Origin: Oscillospiraceae bacterium
Lineage (GTDB): Bacteria > Bacillota > Clostridia > Oscillospirales > Oscillospiraceae
Direction: 5' to 3'
Length of the DNA: 7,700 nucleotides
NCBI GenBank assembly: GCA_009776905.1
Contig: WRMX01000095.1
Span: forward strand, 4,185 to 11,884
In this document: positions 6,011-7,700 of the stretch, one piece after another
Layout of the letters: each line of letters begins with the position of its first letter
Position numbering within the stretch: position 1 is the stretch's first letter
Made by a program: the position numbers and the translations under genes
Notes under the pieces: generated by a model
Told to the model about the DNA's origin: nothing
The model's database searches: none
The model's input: only the letters and a program-made list of their open reading frames with translations

Positions 6011-7549
6011 TTATTTTTTGGTTGCGGCGCCCAAAGCCTCGCCGAGAACGAATCCAAATGTCAGCGCTGTGCCATGGTTGTTGCCCGGGATGAGCATGGG
6101 ATAATCGACGCCATACCGCCCTCCGGCAGTGTTGCCGATGGCGTACAAACCCGGAATGGGCTCCCTGTCCTCGGCCAGCACGCGCATTTGCGCATCGACG
6201 CGCAGACCGCCCGCGACGGCGAGCAGCGCAGGCCCGAACCTGCGTGCGATATATGGGGGCTTGTCGATCGGAATCAATAGCTCTTTCCTCTTGCCAAATT
6301 CCAAATCCTTGCCATTTGCGGCCATTTCATTATATCGCCTGAATGTCTCTTCAAATACGTCAACCGGTATGCTCATCTTCTCTGCCAGTTCTCCGGGCGT
6401 ATCAGCTTCAAAAGTTGTCCCGGATTCCAGCCCCAGCTTCATCCTGTCGCTTTCCAGCTTCTCGTTAAACTCGCTCTGTCCCAGCTCGCAGTCGTTGCCC
6501 CAATAGAGGCCGCCTCCATACGGCAAGGACTGCGGTACTTTCTCGCGCCATGCTGAATCGAATATCGACCATGCATATTGCATCCCCTCGCGAAGTATTG
6601 CAACGGATTTTCCTTGCAGATAACTATCCTCATTCATGAAACGCCGTCCGTTGTTGTCTACAAAAAGGAAGCAGAAACTCGCGTGGCGGTGGGCTTGCGG
6701 GTGCATGATCGTGGGGAAATGCCCATCGTCGAATGACCCGCCGGCCCAGAGACCCATCCTGTGGCCGTCGCCTGTGTTCGCGCCCACGGGGGTATATAGC
6801 TTGACAGGGCATTTGTTAGCAAGCGGAGCGAGGTCGTCGCACATTTCATCGTTTCCGCCGATGCATCCCGTGGAGAGCACGACGCCATGCCGGGCCTTGA
6901 CAGAGATGTATCCGTCGTTCGTTTTTGCGATGGCTCCCGTGATACGGCCGTTTTCTTTGATGAGCTGTTCTGCGGGAGAGTTATACATGAAAGTGACGCC
7001 GAGCTTCATCATCTCTTCATGCATCGGGAATAGGACGTCATTCATGCCGCCGAATTTGCCTTGGCGCGACATCGGTCCGCCAAAGAACATATGCGGCCCG
7101 AGGATTTCATAATATGTTTCGCCTTTGTATAATGCGCCTTGCAATATCGGATGGGTGTCGTATTCCGGGCGCGTGACCAGCTCCAAAAGCCAGTCCATCG
7201 CTCTCTCGCTGTTGTTTATATACAGCCATACGAGCCTTTCGTCGCATCTGTTGCCGCAGCGTTTTATCCATTCGCGGGCGACTGTTTCAGGATCGTTTAC
7301 GTGTCCTGCTTTCCTCAGCAGTGATGAGTTGACGACGCCGATGTTGGCCCCCCGCGCGGAAAAGCTGCCCGTCTTTTCGAGGACGGTCACATTTGCGCCT
7401 GTTTCGGCGGCGCGATACGCGCAGGTCATCCCTGCCACGCCTGCTCCGATGACCAGCACATCGGTTTCGTATCTCTCGATGATTTGCTCGTCGGGTATTG
7501 GTGCGGGTGGGGTTGCCCATGATCCCCATTTTGGGTTTATGTTTGACAT
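6011..7549 (-). CDS. FAD-dependent oxidoreductase (FAD_binding_2; fumarate reductase / ketosteroid dehydrogenase-like)
   Basis: A predicted cytosolic flavoprotein of 512 aa; no signal peptide, heme or FMN-binding domain is visible. The N-terminal Rossmann motif DVLVIGAGVAGMTCAYRA (GAGVAG at 35-40) followed by VLEK (Glu58) binds the ADP part of FAD. SARGANIG, TGDG (259-262), GRRFMNE (to 307) and GLYAIGN (467-473) are typical of the fumarate reductase/succinate dehydrogenase/3-ketosteroid dehydrogenase superfamily. The C-terminus, with DYP (482-484) and HGTALTFG (492-499), resembles 3-ketosteroid dehydrogenases and anaerobe FAD-binding proteins more than fumarate reductases. At the place of the fumarate reductase catalytic Arg after RFVNE there is Leu (about 311), so fumarate or succinate turnover is unlikely. 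The ATG at 7549 is chosen, with AAAGGA about 10 bases upstream; a TTG at 7555 would add two residues. A 29-bp repeat array lies just upstream. The substrate and electron donor are unknown. Confidence 0.92.
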   Translation of the reverse strand: MSNINPKWGSWATPPAPIPDEQIIERYETDVLVIGAGVAGMTCAYRAAETGANVTVLEKTGSFSARGANIGVVNSSLLRKAGHVNDPETVAREWIKRCGNRCDERLVWLYINNSERAMDWLLELVTRPEYDTHPILQGALYKGETYYEILGPHMFFGGPMSRQGKFGGMNDVLFPMHEEMMKLGVTFMYNSPAEQLIKENGRITGAIAKTNDGYISVKARHGVVLSTGCIGGNDEMCDDLAPLANKCPVKLYTPVGANTGDGHRMGLWAGGSFDDGHFPTIMHPQAHRHASFCFLFVDNNGRRFMNEDSYLQGKSVAILREGMQYAWSIFDSAWREKVPQSLPYGGGLYWGNDCELGQSEFNEKLESDRMKLGLESGTTFEADTPGELAEKMSIPVDVFEETFRRYNEMAANGKDLEFGKRKELLIPIDKPPYIARRFGPALLAVAGGLRVDAQMRVLAEDREPIPGLYAIGNTAGGRYGVDYPMLIPGNNHGTALTFGFVLGEALGAATKK

Positions 7550-7568
7550 TTGCAACCATTCCTTTCTT

Positions 7569-7700
7569 CGGCGCGTCTGGGAAGCCGCGCCCTACATCGG
7601 CGCGTCCGGGAAGCCGCGCCCTACATCGGTGTGTCCGGGAAGCCGCGCCCTACATCGGTGTGTCCGGGAAGCCGCGCCCTACATCGGTGCGTCCGGGAAG
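7569..7700. repeat. 29-bp tandem repeat array with internal inverted repeat, running off the window
   Basis: Units start at 7569, 7598, 7627, 7656 and 7685 (the last cut by the window end), an exact 29-bp period. The shared core is GGGAAGCCGCGCCCTACAT. Units 1 and 2 contain GGCGCG and CGCGCC arms (7570-7575 with 7586-7591 in unit 1) that can pair around a 10-base loop. All variation seen lies in the left arm and one loop base; the right arm is invariant in the four complete units. The array begins 19 bp upstream of the flavoprotein ATG, so it lies in that gene's leader or promoter region. The true copy number is unknown. Confidence 0.95.

Overview
The window looks like a chromosomal segment of an uncultured anaerobic member of the Bacillota, probably Clostridia. 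This is inferred from purine-rich Shine-Dalgarno sequences, a strong SigA-type promoter, a tRNA gene with an encoded CCA end, moderate G+C, and intergenic repeats of a type often seen in such genomes. It is mainly a housekeeping and metabolic region. I see no phage, transposon, CRISPR, defence or biosynthetic system.

Layout: positions 1-1296 hold the 3' nine-tenths of a 6-phosphogluconate dehydrogenase gene (gnd) on the + strand, cut by the window edge. Every other gene is on the - strand. Gnd converges with a Cof-type HAD phosphatase (1513-2331), which lies downstream of an MFS transporter (2435-3694) and may share its transcript. Next to the right come a tRNA-Trp gene (3892-3967) with its own promoter and terminator, aspartyl-tRNA synthetase aspS (4070-5845), and a flavoprotein oxidoreductase (6011-7549). 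In - strand order the series is flavoprotein, aspS, tRNA-Trp, MFS, HAD.

The most distinctive feature is outside the genes. Four gene-free stretches each carry a short tandem-repeat array, and the four families look unrelated: a 37-bp unit between gnd and the HAD gene, a 19-bp unit (seven copies) between the tRNA-Trp terminator and the MFS gene, a 20-bp unit in the aspS leader, and a 29-bp unit with an internal inverted repeat upstream of the flavoprotein gene, running off the window end. They are the part most worth a second look.

Functionally, gnd belongs to the oxidative pentose phosphate pathway. The HAD protein is probably a sugar- or nucleotide-phosphate phosphatase, and the MFS protein a small-molecule carrier, both of unknown substrate. 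AspS and tRNA-Trp are translation components. The flavoprotein has a fumarate reductase/3-ketosteroid dehydrogenase-type fold but seems to lack the fumarate reductase catalytic arginine, so its substrate is open. Nothing shows that these genes form one pathway.
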